DNA of 64,000 nucleotides. Source: Parvularcula marina. Its GTDB lineage: Bacteria > Pseudomonadota > Alphaproteobacteria > Caulobacterales > Parvularculaceae. Position 1 is the first letter of the stretch; the number at the start of each line of letters is the position of its first letter. A program made the position numbers and the translations under genes. The stretch spans positions 1,485,001 to 1,549,000 of the forward strand of contig NZ_QUQO01000001.1 in assembly GCF_003399445.1 (NCBI RefSeq). Direction: 5' to 3'. Under the pieces are notes generated by a model. That model made no database searches, was not told where the DNA came from, and worked only from the letters and a program-made list of their open reading frames with translations. Positions 8,510-17,649 of the stretch are shown here, one piece after another.

Positions 8510-10489
8510 ATGCTGAGACGGCAGGCAGCCAATCACGGCAAGCTCAGCTTTCTTTCAGGCGATGGCGAAATGGCCCGCCGGATCCGCGAGATGGACTGGA
8601 AGAACCATCCATTGGGCGTGCCGGAGAACTGGCCCGCATCTTTGCGATCCGCGCTCGGCATCGCGCTCAATTCTGCTTATCCGACTGCGATCTATTGGGG
8701 GAATGAGCTCCGGCTTCTTTACAATGATGCGTGGGCGCCCATTCCGGGGCCCCGCCACCCAGCCTCCCTGGGGGCGCCGGCGAAGGACGTCTGGCCGGAC
8801 ATCTGGGACGTTATCGAGCCGCAGTTCCACAAGGTGATCGAAACCGGCAGCGGCGTCAGCATGGCCGACCAGTTCCTGCCGATGACACGTTATGGTGTGC
8901 CTGAAGAGACCTATTGGACCTATAATTTAACGCCCATACGGAATGATGACGGCCTCATCGTCGGCATCTTCAATTCAGGACATGAGACGACCACCAATAT
9001 TCTCATTCAGCGTAAGGACAAAGCCATCCTGAAGCTGAACGATGCGTTGCGCAATTGTACTGATCTGGAACTAACTTACCGAACAGCTCTTGACCTGATC
9101 GGCACGACAGTTGGCATCGACAGAGCCGCGATCATTAATCTGGATTCCGGCGAAGAGACGGCCAGCATCACACAGGAGTGGTGCACGGAGGGACAGGATC
9201 GCCTCAATGTCGAGCAAAATCTTTCTGACTGGGGGGACTGGATCGCGTCAGAAATGCGCAATGGCCATATCGTCAAGCTGGATGATATTCATCACCATAA
9301 TGACAAAAAAATCCATTTCGAATTCCTTGACCAAAACGGAATTGCAGCGCTGCTGGCTATCCCCAAACGGACGAATGGCGTTCTGACAAGCGTCATTCTC
9401 CTTAGCAAACAAGCGCCCCGCGACTGGAACGAGATTGACATCTCGACGGCGGAAGAACTGCTGGAGCGCACAGAGCACTGGATCGAGCGCATCCGGAACA
9501 CTGAACGCGAACACATCATGATGCGCGAGATTGACCACCGGGCACGAAATGCCTTGGCCGTTGCGCAATCGGTTGCACGTCTCACCCGCGCCAGCACGAT
9601 TGAAGACTACAAGCAGAAGATCGAGTCGCGCTTTGCTGCGCTAGGCCGTGCGCATAAGCTTCTCGCCACCGAGCACTGGCAGCGCGTCAGCCTGAAGACA
9701 TTGATCGAGCAGGAGCTCGACATATTTGCAGCCGAGAATTCTAAAATCGCCGCGCTTGAGGGCCCGAATATCCAGCTTCGCCCGGAATTTGCGCAGACTA
9801 CGGAGCTTGTCATTCACGAGCTTGCGACGAACGCCTCCAAACACGGCGCGCTCAGCGATCCTTCGGGCGAGTTGAAGATCAGCTGGGCGATCTCAGAAGA
9901 CCGGCTGAATTTTGAATGGGTTGAAACCTGGAAGACGAAGAAACAGTCCGATGCGAAGGGCAATGGCTTTGGCTCGATCCTTCTTGATCGGATCGTCTCG
10001 AACCAGTTGCAGGGTGAAATCAACCAGACCGTACATGAGACCGGCTTTACCTGCCGGATCGAATTCCCCCTCAATCCGCAGGCAGAGAGACGCGATCAAG
10101 AGACCCGACAGGCGCCCGCCGCCCCTGACACGATCAGGATCCTGATTGCTGAGGATGAAGCGATTGTCGCCATGGATATCGAATCCATGATGACCTCAAT
10201 GAATTACGATATATTCGGATGTTTCGGTACGTTCGAAGAGACGATGAAAGCGATTGAAACAGGAACGCCTGACCTCGCACTGCTGGATGCGAACCTGCAT
10301 GGCGAATCGTCCATTCCGATTGCGGAGAACCTGATCGCCAGAGGTGTTCCAGTCATCTTCGCCACGGGCTATTCAGAGCTGACCGGCAAGCTTGCCGAAT
10401 ATTCGGACCTTACCATTCTCACAAAGCCTGTGGATGAAGGAAAGCTCGCCCGCGCAATTGAGGCCAAGCTGTCCGCCATCCGTCAGTAG
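8510..10489 (+). CDS. Hybrid HWE-family sensor histidine kinase (PAS-GAF-HWE-REC)
   Basis: A 659-residue cytoplasmic sensor kinase. A PAS-like domain (about 25-165) is followed by a GAF domain (about 195-335), then the HWE dimerisation/phosphoacceptor helix REIDHRARNALAVAQSVARL with His343. The ATP-binding part has VIHELATNASKHGAL and the diagnostic Trp-Glu in LNFEWVET. A receiver domain closes the protein, with the acidic pair IAEDEA and phosphoacceptor Asp593 in LALLDANLHG, plus the conserved Lys in ILTKPVD. HWE kinases often serve light or general-stress signalling in alphaproteobacteria. No separate response regulator is next door. ATG 8510 follows AGAAGGGG; the frame opens at 8321, giving an unlikely longer form. 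Confidence 0.93.
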   Translation: MLRRQAANHGKLSFLSGDGEMARRIREMDWKNHPLGVPENWPASLRSALGIALNSAYPTAIYWGNELRLLYNDAWAPIPGPRHPASLGAPAKDVWPDIWDVIEPQFHKVIETGSGVSMADQFLPMTRYGVPEETYWTYNLTPIRNDDGLIVGIFNSGHETTTNILIQRKDKAILKLNDALRNCTDLELTYRTALDLIGTTVGIDRAAIINLDSGEETASITQEWCTEGQDRLNVEQNLSDWGDWIASEMRNGHIVKLDDIHHHNDKKIHFEFLDQNGIAALLAIPKRTNGVLTSVILLSKQAPRDWNEIDISTAEELLERTEHWIERIRNTEREHIMMREIDHRARNALAVAQSVARLTRASTIEDYKQKIESRFAALGRAHKLLATEHWQRVSLKTLIEQELDIFAAENSKIAALEGPNIQLRPEFAQTTELVIHELATNASKHGALSDPSGELKISWAISEDRLNFEWVETWKTKKQSDAKGNGFGSILLDRIVSNQLQGEINQTVHETGFTCRIEFPLNPQAERRDQETRQAPAAPDTIRILIAEDEAIVAMDIESMMTSMNYDIFGCFGTFEETMKAIETGTPDLALLDANLHGESSIPIAENLIARGVPVIFATGYSELTGKLAEYSDLTILTKPVDEGKLARAIEAKLSAIRQ

Positions 10490-10527
10490 AACAATTCCCA
10501 CCCCGACACGCCAAAAATCGGCAGTGT

Positions 10528-11256
10528 TTACTCCGTATCCGGCGAAAGGCGTTCGAACCGCATGTCGAGGCTTGGCACATCAATGCGGAGAACCTCGCGT
10601 GTGTCGACTGAAACATAGATCACATTTTCGGGCGTGACGTTCTGCACCTCTATGCGGAAGGCTTCGGCCTCGCCAGCCGGAATTGCAACACTCACCCTGC
10701 CCGTCACTTCCAGGGTCACCTCCTCGATCGCCCCTGAGAGGGAGCTGAACCAGGGAAAAGTGAAACGATGCCCCTCATTGAGAGGCAGGGCCGCGGCAAG
10801 GCCAAACAGTGATGCCCGCGAGAGGAGGCCCTCTGGCGCCTCCTTCTCGAAGGGAACAACCCGCTTTTCAAGATCGCCCGGTCGTTTGAGCCGGTATTCT
10901 CCAGTGACTGTCCCGTTACTGAAGGAAAGATCCGCATCAATGATGGAACCGGAGAAATCTCCGTCGATGATTTCCCGACGCGGCAGAAAGCTCTCCGCAT
11001 CAAGAATGATCGTGCCGGTTTCCTGAATGTCAGGCCGCATCACCGTCGTTTCATCGATGACATAGAGCCCGTCTTCAAAACGGGTGGAGTATGTCATCTG
11101 CCCCCGGACTTCGTCTTCCTGAACAAGCTGGAAAACAGCTTTTCCGACAGGAACAAATTCGCGCGCAAAACTCAGCTCTTCAGCTTTCACCATCGAGCCG
11201 AAACCCGCGACGAGCACGAGACCGGATAAAAGTAGTTTCAATGTGACCTCCCTCAA
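10528..11256 (-). CDS. Periplasmic DUF3108-like protein
   Basis: A 242-residue protein with an N-terminal signal peptide (LKLLLSGLVLVAGFGSMVKAEE) followed by a beta-rich domain resembling DUF3108, in which a substrate-like barrel is built from paired strands (for example MTYSTRFEDGLYVIDETTVM and the final EVLRIDVPSLDMRFERL). Function is not established; such proteins are envelope located. A decayed copy of its C-terminal half lies immediately upstream at about 11400-11566. Confidence 0.75.
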   Translation of the reverse strand: MREVTLKLLLSGLVLVAGFGSMVKAEELSFAREFVPVGKAVFQLVQEDEVRGQMTYSTRFEDGLYVIDETTVMRPDIQETGTIILDAESFLPRREIIDGDFSGSIIDADLSFSNGTVTGEYRLKRPGDLEKRVVPFEKEAPEGLLSRASLFGLAAALPLNEGHRFTFPWFSSLSGAIEEVTLEVTGRVSVAIPAGEAEAFRIEVQNVTPENVIYVSVDTREVLRIDVPSLDMRFERLSPDTE

Positions 11257-11399
11257 TGTCCTGTTGCAGTGAGGTTAAGCGCATCGGCCCGGCGGAGATA
11301 GCGCCATGTCCGCTTCCCGATCATCCCGTCGGCGCGTCAGATCCGTCGTCGGCAGGTTTATCCTGCCCCTCAGCACCCAGCTTGACTACAAGCTCTTTC

Positions 11400-11566
11400 G
11401 GCCCCTCATGTAGGTTTCGGCCTCGCCAGCCTTGGATCGTAAGTTTAACCCTGCCCGTTCAGGTTGGAGAAAGTGTCCCCTGACGTCTTGGAAGACGGGA
11501 ACGGCGAAACGAGATCTCCTTCCCTCCGGGACAGAGCGGCGGCGAGGCCGAACTGGTCGGGCGATA
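11400..11566 (-). pseudogene. Decayed fragment of a DUF3108-like paralogue
   Basis: Read on the minus strand, this noncoding stretch matches the C-terminal half of the neighbouring gene at 10528-11256 in order. FGLAAALSRREG aligns with FGLAAALPLNEG, then SPFPSSKTSG with TFPWFSSLSG, and further on the DNA for GWRGRN lines up with AGEAEA in a shifted frame; 16 bases (TTCGGCCTCGCCAGCC) are identical. The reading frame is broken by a stop after NLNGQG and by frame changes. It looks like the remnant of a tandem duplication. Its limits toward 11300 are uncertain. Confidence 0.55.
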
Positions 11567-12151
11567 TCACTGCGATACCGCACCAAGCTCTGGTGCATCC
11601 GCATGGCGGACATAACGAAGATTCCAGACGATCTGCGGCGCGCTCCACTCCCCTTCAGGGTCCTTCGAGACGAACTCTCCCCATGAATGAAGCGAGCCAT
11701 CCTCTTGAGGCGCCCAGCGCCAGGTTCGCTTGCCGATCTTGCCGTCCGGCGTGTCAAATTCCGCAGTCGACAGGGTCATCACCCCGTCCTCATCAAGCTT
11801 GCCTGTAAGTTCGATCGGCCAGCCGCCATTTCCGAGCCAGACCTGTTTCCAGCCGCCGCTTAGCAATGGGTAGCTGAACGAGATCCCGCCATAGCGATAG
11901 GGCGCCCCGGCAGTACGATATCTATCCGTCATCTGCTGCCATTCCTGATGAATGACGCAGTCATTGTTGATCTTCCTGATACGGTCGATGCCTTGAACGA
12001 CTCCTGTCTCCCAATCGAAGGCAACCCACTCTCCCACCCACATATCGAACTGGGTGTAGGGCGCCTTCTCGCACGGTGGCGCAAAATCGCCTGAGGGCTG
12101 CGCGCCTAGCGCAAGGAGAGAGACCAGTAGTGACGAAGAGAGAAGAGACAT
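11567..12151 (-). CDS. Secreted DUF1579-like protein
   Basis: A 194-residue protein with a signal peptide (SLLSSSLLVSLLALGAQPSG) and a lipocalin-like beta-barrel domain of the DUF1579 type. The typical opening QFDMWVGEWVAFDWETG is followed by alternating aromatic-rich strands (RYGGISFSYPLLSGGWKQVW, WRWAPQEDGSLHSWGEF). The role is unknown. It lies directly upstream of the decayed DUF3108 fragment, in the same orientation. Confidence 0.75.
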   Translation of the reverse strand: MSLLSSSLLVSLLALGAQPSGDFAPPCEKAPYTQFDMWVGEWVAFDWETGVVQGIDRIRKINNDCVIHQEWQQMTDRYRTAGAPYRYGGISFSYPLLSGGWKQVWLGNGGWPIELTGKLDEDGVMTLSTAEFDTPDGKIGKRTWRWAPQEDGSLHSWGEFVSKDPEGEWSAPQIVWNLRYVRHADAPELGAVSQ

Positions 12152-12342
12152 GATGAATCCGGAAGCTGTCGTTTCGCCTCTTCAATTTCCTCCTGTGTGC
12201 CTGCCTGACCAGAGGCGGCAAGCTGATTAGGGACGGTAGAACAAGGCGCTGGGACGAATGGACAGCTTTGCGGGACGGAAAAAACCTGATCACTACCTCC
12301 CCCCATCTTCTCAATCAGGTGGAATTCGGCAAGTTGAAGGGC

Positions 12343-13155
12343 ATGGTTTTCCCCGGTCTCAACTCCATGCCGAGACGATGGCAAGACGCGGTGCGTGTCG
12401 CACTGGTCACCGGGCTGATCTGGCTAGTTTTCGTCGGCCTGCTCTCTGCCTTTACCTATGTCGACATGAACAGGGCCGGACGCGAAGTGACTTATCTGCG
12501 CGCCTTCAAATTCTATGGTCTCGGCTTTTTCTGCTGGCTGTTTCTCGGGCCGCTTAATTTCGCCATTGCGCGTGATCTTGGCATGGAAGGCAGCCGACTG
12601 CGCACAGTTGTCCTCGTTGCCATAGGCTCGATCCTGACCAGCCTTGTGATCATCTTTGCCTATGTTTTGCTCTTTTATGCGCCGCTGATGGGCCAGACAG
12701 CCGGTGAGGTTCTGAAGTCATTACAGCTGATCGACTGGGCCTGGGATACGATCCTTTTCGGGACGATTTATCTCTCGGGCCTTGCCCTTGGCCAAAGGGT
12801 GAGAACACCACCTCCCGAGTCGTCCAGTCCAACACGTGTCGCCGTCAAATCTGCTGGCCGTATCGACTATATCGAAGTGAACGACATTCTCGCCGTCTCG
12901 GCGCAAAGCAATTATGTCGAACTGATCTGTGCTGAACGTACGCACCTCCACCGCTCCACCCTGTCAAACTTCATTGAGCAGTATGCGGATGCCGGGTTCA
13001 TCCAGATCCATCGATCGCATTATGTCCGCGCCTCTGCCGTGGAGTCGATCCGTGCGAATGGCGGACAGGGCCGGCGCGTCATCCTGAAGACAGGACAAAA
13101 CCTGCCGATCGCGAAGAACTACTGGAGCGGCATCGAGGAAGTGATTGGCGGTTAA
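12343..13155 (+). CDS. Membrane-anchored LytTR transcriptional regulator
   Basis: The N-terminal half has four hydrophobic helices (about 15-36, 55-74, 90-115 and 135-150 from the chosen start), and the C-terminal ~100 residues form a LytTR DNA-binding domain: [55 protein letters not shown]. Fusions of this kind sense membrane or envelope signals without a kinase. The start is uncertain: the frame opens with TTG at 12268; ATG 12343 (after GAAGG) and ATG 12367 are both possible. No target promoter can be named from the sequence. Confidence 0.85.
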   Translation: MVFPGLNSMPRRWQDAVRVALVTGLIWLVFVGLLSAFTYVDMNRAGREVTYLRAFKFYGLGFFCWLFLGPLNFAIARDLGMEGSRLRTVVLVAIGSILTSLVIIFAYVLLFYAPLMGQTAGEVLKSLQLIDWAWDTILFGTIYLSGLALGQRVRTPPPESSSPTRVAVKSAGRIDYIEVNDILAVSAQSNYVELICAERTHLHRSTLSNFIEQYADAGFIQIHRSHYVRASAVESIRANGGQGRRVILKTGQNLPIAKNYWSGIEEVIGG

Positions 13156-13196
13156 GGCGCTCTACTTTCCGTCTTCGCTCGGCTAGAGCGGGCCCC

Positions 13197-13598
13197 ATGA
13201 CAGACCCTCGCGACGAAACTACGGCGTTCACCCCTAAATTCGGGGCGGACGGGCTCCTACCCGCCATCGCGGTCGATGCTGAGACAGGCGAGGTTCTGAT
13301 GCTCGCTTATATGAACGAAGAGGCGCTGAAGCGGACGCTTGCGACAGGTGAAGTCCATTACTGGTCCCGCTCGCGGGCGGAACTCTGGCACAAGGGCGCG
13401 ACTTCCGGGAACATTCAGGAACTCGCGGAAATCCTGATCGATTGCGATCAGGACACGCTGCTCCTGCGTGTCCGGCAACGGGGCCCCGCCTGTCATACGG
13501 GGCGGCCGAGCTGCTTTTACCGCAAGCTCGTCACAGATAACCCCGAAAGCAAAGAATTGAACGGGACTGTTCAGCTAAGATTCATGGATGTGGAGTAG
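13197..13598 (+). CDS. hisI: Phosphoribosyl-AMP cyclohydrolase
   Basis: Third enzyme of histidine synthesis, opening the adenine ring of phosphoribosyl-AMP. The 133-residue single-domain form is seen, without the HisE pyrophosphohydrolase. Family motifs are intact: [30 protein letters not shown], the metal-binding [12 protein letters not shown] and the Cys pair in [14 protein letters not shown]. Confidence 0.97.
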   Translation: MTDPRDETTAFTPKFGADGLLPAIAVDAETGEVLMLAYMNEEALKRTLATGEVHYWSRSRAELWHKGATSGNIQELAEILIDCDQDTLLLRVRQRGPACHTGRPSCFYRKLVTDNPESKELNGTVQLRFMDVE

Positions 13599-13634
13599 GC
13601 AGAAGATCGATCCAGCGTGGGAGTATGGGATCAA

Positions 13635-14123
13635 ATGTCTTCGACTAGCATCAATATTGAAGATCTGCCGCCTGAAACAAGTGCGGCCATGTTCAACAAG
13701 CTGATTGCCCGTTTCTGGTTTTCACCATTCGCCATCAGTGCCGCGACCATCGTCGTCGCCGAGCTGATGCTTCTTGCCGGCAAAGTTTATGGCGGCATGG
13801 AAGTTTCTGGCGATGTGCTGGCCGCGTTGACATTCCTTGCTGCGGCCATGCTGGTGGCCGGGACCATGCCGGGCTGGAACTGCCTGAAATGGGATGACAC
13901 CGGCCTCGACCAACATGCGGGCCTGACCCATTTCCACGTTGACTGGAGCCAAGTGAAATCGGTCTCCCCGATGCCAGGGGGTTTGCGGATTTCCTATGTC
14001 GATACGGACGGCGCCCGCCCCGTCGTCAAACGCGGCTTCATCCAGAACCGCTATGCGATGGAAGGCGAGAAATTCCGCCGCCTGATCGAAGAGCAGTGGC
14101 TGGACAAGGCGTCGCTTAGCTGA
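13635..14123 (+). CDS. Small membrane protein with C-terminal soluble domain, unknown
   Basis: A 162-residue protein with two hydrophobic helices (about 28-48 and 58-78) and a soluble C-terminal part containing LKWDDTGLDQHAGLTHFHVDWSQVKSV, which has the look of a PH-like (bPH/YcxB-type) membrane-associated domain. I do not recognise a named family. ATG 13635 is preceded by GGGA; the frame opens at GTG 13617. Its last 8 bp overlap tail-to-tail with the O-antigen ligase-like gene. Confidence 0.65.
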   Translation: MSSTSINIEDLPPETSAAMFNKLIARFWFSPFAISAATIVVAELMLLAGKVYGGMEVSGDVLAALTFLAAAMLVAGTMPGWNCLKWDDTGLDQHAGLTHFHVDWSQVKSVSPMPGGLRISYVDTDGARPVVKRGFIQNRYAMEGEKFRRLIEEQWLDKASLS

Positions 14124-15408
14124 TTGCCGGACGCGTCGGAGACGGCTTTTCCATAAGGCTGGTGAATGCCGCCGTCCAGAACAGCATTGGCCCGAGCGCC
14201 AGCGCATAGAAAAGCTCTGACTCAGTGAAGCTACGGATCAACAGCACGACGACGATCAGTAGAAAGAAAATATCTGCTCGCTCCTGATTTCGCCACCACG
14301 CGCCGAATGTCAACAAGCCCCCGCGTACATAGGTATAGATCGCTGCCAGAAGTCCGATGAGACCCAGATGCACAGTCGTCTCATAATAGGCATTATGGAA
14401 CCGGAACTGGCCGTCTGAGCTGTAGAACTGATCCGCAAGGCGCACGGCAGTGAAATTATCCGCGAGCCAGAAATTCCCAGCCCCCACCCCGAGTAGCGGG
14501 TGTTTTGAGATTGCATCATTCCCGGCCGCCCAGATAACCGTCCGTCCCGTGAGGGACTGGTCTTTTCCAAAGGCGCCAAGCGTATCCTCGATCAAATTGA
14601 CCCCGTAGAAATTGGTCAAGACGAGAAGGCCGAACGTCATGACTGCAATGCCGCCAAGGACAAGTGCAGGACGAAGGCCCCTGATATGCACGGCAGGGCG
14701 CCAGATCAGCACGAGGCCGAGACCGAGCGGGATGGCGCCAGCAAGGAGTAGGATTGCCGTCGCAGAGAGCGCCTGCGCGATCAGGCCCAGCGCCACAGCT
14801 AGAATGCAAGCCGACAGTAGCCGCAGGACAGGCCGGCATTGGCTGGAGAGCGTTACAGACAGGGCCGCAATACTTAAGATCACCATATGCTGGGCAAGAA
14901 TGTTCTTATGCGGAAAAACCCCGATCAGGGCGAAGCCGCCATCGGCCCCGCCAATCCATTCGCGTGTGCCGGTCAGCGCGGAGGCGACCGCCAGCATTCC
15001 TTGCCCGCAGACAATAGCAACCGCCACCTGCCGCGCATCGAGGCGGCTTGCCACCCCTGCGGCAAACAGCATGGCGAGCGAGAAGAGCGCCCCATACCGG
15101 ATCGCCACCATCATATTGTCCGCCCAGAGAGCAGAGATCAGGCACAGAACGGGTAGAACGAAAAGCGGCCAGCCCTTGCGGACGACCGGCAGGATTGAGC
15201 GCCAATTCATCCCTAACCAGAGGATGAGGAGAATGGTGAAAGGCAACCGGAGCGGCTGCGCCATCGGAAAACCAAGCGGCATAATGACAAATGCGCCCAT
15301 CGCCATCAGCTCATCGAGCAGATTTCCTCGGCCCGGCTGCAGAGAAATCCGCGCGGAAACCGGCGAGTTGGGGGCGGCAAAGGCCGAAAACGGGGCAGAC
15401 TGGCTCAT
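14116..15408 (-). CDS. O-antigen ligase/polymerase-like membrane protein (Wzy_C family)
   Basis: A 430-residue polytopic protein with about eleven helices, of the family containing WaaL ligases and exopolysaccharide polymerases such as ExoQ. The diagnostic large periplasmic loop has GRTVIWAAGNDAISKHPLLG followed by VGAGNFW and FHNAYYETTVHLGLIG (conserved Arg and His). These proteins join or polymerise polysaccharide repeat units outside the inner membrane. Divergent from three glycosyltransferase genes, so a polymerase for the same polysaccharide is plausible. The frame opens with GTG at 15435; I favour ATG 15408. Confidence 0.88.
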   Translation of the reverse strand: MSQSAPFSAFAAPNSPVSARISLQPGRGNLLDELMAMGAFVIMPLGFPMAQPLRLPFTILLILWLGMNWRSILPVVRKGWPLFVLPVLCLISALWADNMMVAIRYGALFSLAMLFAAGVASRLDARQVAVAIVCGQGMLAVASALTGTREWIGGADGGFALIGVFPHKNILAQHMVILSIAALSVTLSSQCRPVLRLLSACILAVALGLIAQALSATAILLLAGAIPLGLGLVLIWRPAVHIRGLRPALVLGGIAVMTFGLLVLTNFYGVNLIEDTLGAFGKDQSLTGRTVIWAAGNDAISKHPLLGVGAGNFWLADNFTAVRLADQFYSSDGQFRFHNAYYETTVHLGLIGLLAAIYTYVRGGLLTFGAWWRNQERADIFFLLIVVVLLIRSFTESELFYALALGPMLFWTAAFTSLMEKPSPTRPAIS

Positions 15409-15501
15409 CACGGGTATTTCTTCCGCAAAATTCACGCCATTGGCGAGGCTTTGGGCTCAATGTTGACGTTTTTCCTAACTAATTCGTTTTAAACATGAAT
15501 C

Positions 15502-16524
15502 ATGGAGTTGGTTCTGAAGTCAGATGCCGTCGCAAATGTCGACGCGCTCGCCCGGCGGATCGTCGTGGCGGTACCGACTCTTAATGAATCTTCAACCATC
15601 GCGGCCTGCCTCACCTCCCTGATGAAGGGAAATGAGAACATGCAGTTCCTTGTTCTCGACGGTGGCAGCGATGACGGCACACGCGAGATCGTCGCGCTTC
15701 TCGCGGCGAAACATCAAAATCTCTCCTTGCACCACAACTCCCGCCGCAATCAGGCCGCTGCTATAAATCAGGCGAGCCAGATTGCGGACGGCAAGCGAGA
15801 TATTCTGATCCGTTGTGATGCGCACGCGATCTACCCAGAGGGCTATGCTCTTTCATTAGGTCAAAAACTTATCGAGATGGGCGCCGACAGCGTCGTCGTA
15901 CCGATGGATGCGGTCCATACGGAGGATGCTGGCTGTTTTGAGCGCGCCAATGCGATGATCGTTGATACCCCGCTCGGCTCAGGCGGATCGGCCCACCGGG
16001 GTGGTCGGAAATCCGGTTTTGTAGATCACGGCCACCATGCCGCCTTCTGGCGAACGCGGTTCGTGAAGCTCGGCGGCTATGACGAGGCGATGCTTGCCAA
16101 TCAGGATGCGGAATATGACACTCGCCTGCGCGCAGATGGCGGCAAGATCTGGCTCGATGCCGGAATCAGACTCGACTATTTTGTCCGCAAGACACCGCGG
16201 TCCCTCTGGACGCAATATTGGCGCTATGGACGGGGCCGCGCGGATCATATCCGCAAGCACCTTGTCACGCCGCGCATCCGTCAACTGATACCCGTTCTTC
16301 ACGTTCTTGCCCTGATGTATTCAGGTGCCTTCCTGACAATGACCAAATGGGCGACCGCCTACCCTGTCGTTTACGGCGCCACGGTTTTGGGTGCGGGTGT
16401 CTGGGCGGCGCTCAAGAACCGCACGCGTTGCGGGCTGATGGCGCCGCTGGTCCTTGTGATCATGCACACCGGTTGGGGGCTGGGGTTCATTCGGGAGATG
16501 ATCGTCCCGATGCGGAGGCGTTAA
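15502..16524 (+). CDS. Glycosyltransferase family 2, ExoA-like
   Basis: A 340-residue GT-A glycosyltransferase similar to ExoA-type succinoglycan enzymes. The nucleotide-sugar fold starts at VVAVPTLNESSTIAACLTSL, with FLVLDGGSDDGTREIV and the DxD-like RCDAHAIYPEGY; the acceptor region has NQDAEYDTRLRADGGKIWLD. Two hydrophobic helices near the C-terminus suggest membrane attachment. The downstream GTG start follows this stop codon with no gap, so the genes at 15502-18524 form a tight operon. Confidence 0.92.
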   Translation: MELVLKSDAVANVDALARRIVVAVPTLNESSTIAACLTSLMKGNENMQFLVLDGGSDDGTREIVALLAAKHQNLSLHHNSRRNQAAAINQASQIADGKRDILIRCDAHAIYPEGYALSLGQKLIEMGADSVVVPMDAVHTEDAGCFERANAMIVDTPLGSGGSAHRGGRKSGFVDHGHHAAFWRTRFVKLGGYDEAMLANQDAEYDTRLRADGGKIWLDAGIRLDYFVRKTPRSLWTQYWRYGRGRADHIRKHLVTPRIRQLIPVLHVLALMYSGAFLTMTKWATAYPVVYGATVLGAGVWAALKNRTRCGLMAPLVLVIMHTGWGLGFIREMIVPMRRR

Positions 16525-17649
16525 GTGAGGATTGCCGTTTTCGGCCATGATGCAGCGGACACCATGCTGGCTCGGCGGATCGGCATGATGGAACGGCTCG
16601 GCCATGAGGTCACAGCCTTCACCATGCGGCGCGATGAAGCCAAAGACCGCGGCTGGAAGAATATCGATCTCGGCCAGACCTATGATGCCAAGCTCTTCCA
16701 CCGGGCGTGGGCCGTCCGCGGCGCGATCAAGCGTTGCAAACAGCACGCTCGCCTTCAGGGAACGGATCTTTTCTGGGCCCGCAATCTCGATATGCTGACA
16801 GTCGCCATCGCCGCCCGCCGCGATGCGCGCAGCCATGCACCCGTGATCTATGAGACGCTCGATATCCACCGGATGCTGACCAATAAAGGTACACCATACG
16901 AGATGTTGCGTAAAATTGAGCGGCGCCTGATGCGCAATGTCTCGATGATTGTGACCTCCTCTCCTGCTTATGAGCGGGAATATTTTGACCGGATCCATCC
17001 CGGCCACCCCGATGTCGCGCTGATCGAGAACAAGCTACCGCTTGAGGGACTTCCGCCGCGTCCCGCAACGCCGCTGCGTGACGGACCACTGCGGCTTGGC
17101 TGGGTCGGTGTCCTTCGCTGCGCCCGATCCTTCGCCATGTTGCAGGAGATCGCCAAAACCTTTGCGGGCCGTATAGAGGTGATCCTGCATGGCGCACATG
17201 CAGCTGACCAACTGCCTGATTTCGAAGAGGCTGTGGCGCGGACGCCGCATATGACCGCTTACGGACGTTATACCTCCCCCATCGACCTGCCAAAGGTGTA
17301 TGGCGATATCGATATCGTCTGGTCCGGGGATTATTTCCAGTCACGCGGCGGGCCGGTTGCGATTGGCAATTCAAGTTGGGCGCTGGCCAACAGGCTTTAT
17401 GAGGGCGGCTATTATGGCGTGCCCGCGATTGTCCCGCAGGGTACAGAGATGGCCCGGTGGATCGAGCGTGTTGGCACTGGCCGTGTAATCCCTGAACCCG
17501 TCGAAGAAACCCTGCCGCGCCTTCTCGAAGAGCTGATGGCCGGGGGCATCGTCCCTTTGCGTCAAATCGTTGCGGATACACCGTCCACGGTTTTTGTTGA
17601 TGACGGCAGTGAGCTTGACGCCCTCCTCTCCCGACTTGAGAGCCAATGA
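16525..17649 (+). CDS. Glycosyltransferase, GT-B fold (GT4-like)
   Basis: A 374-residue protein with an N-terminal Rossmann-like start (MRIAVFGHDAADTMLARRIG), the segment PVIYETLDIHRMLTNKG, then a second domain beginning LRLGWVGVLRCARSFAMLQE and ending with ALANRLYEGGYYGVPAIVPQ, the place of the GT4 E-x7-E motif. It would transfer a sugar to the growing polysaccharide lipid intermediate on the cytoplasmic face. The GTG start directly abuts the preceding stop, and the stop overlaps the next start by 4 bp (ATGA). Confidence 0.85.
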   Translation: MRIAVFGHDAADTMLARRIGMMERLGHEVTAFTMRRDEAKDRGWKNIDLGQTYDAKLFHRAWAVRGAIKRCKQHARLQGTDLFWARNLDMLTVAIAARRDARSHAPVIYETLDIHRMLTNKGTPYEMLRKIERRLMRNVSMIVTSSPAYEREYFDRIHPGHPDVALIENKLPLEGLPPRPATPLRDGPLRLGWVGVLRCARSFAMLQEIAKTFAGRIEVILHGAHAADQLPDFEEAVARTPHMTAYGRYTSPIDLPKVYGDIDIVWSGDYFQSRGGPVAIGNSSWALANRLYEGGYYGVPAIVPQGTEMARWIERVGTGRVIPEPVEETLPRLLEELMAGGIVPLRQIVADTPSTVFVDDGSELDALLSRLESQ

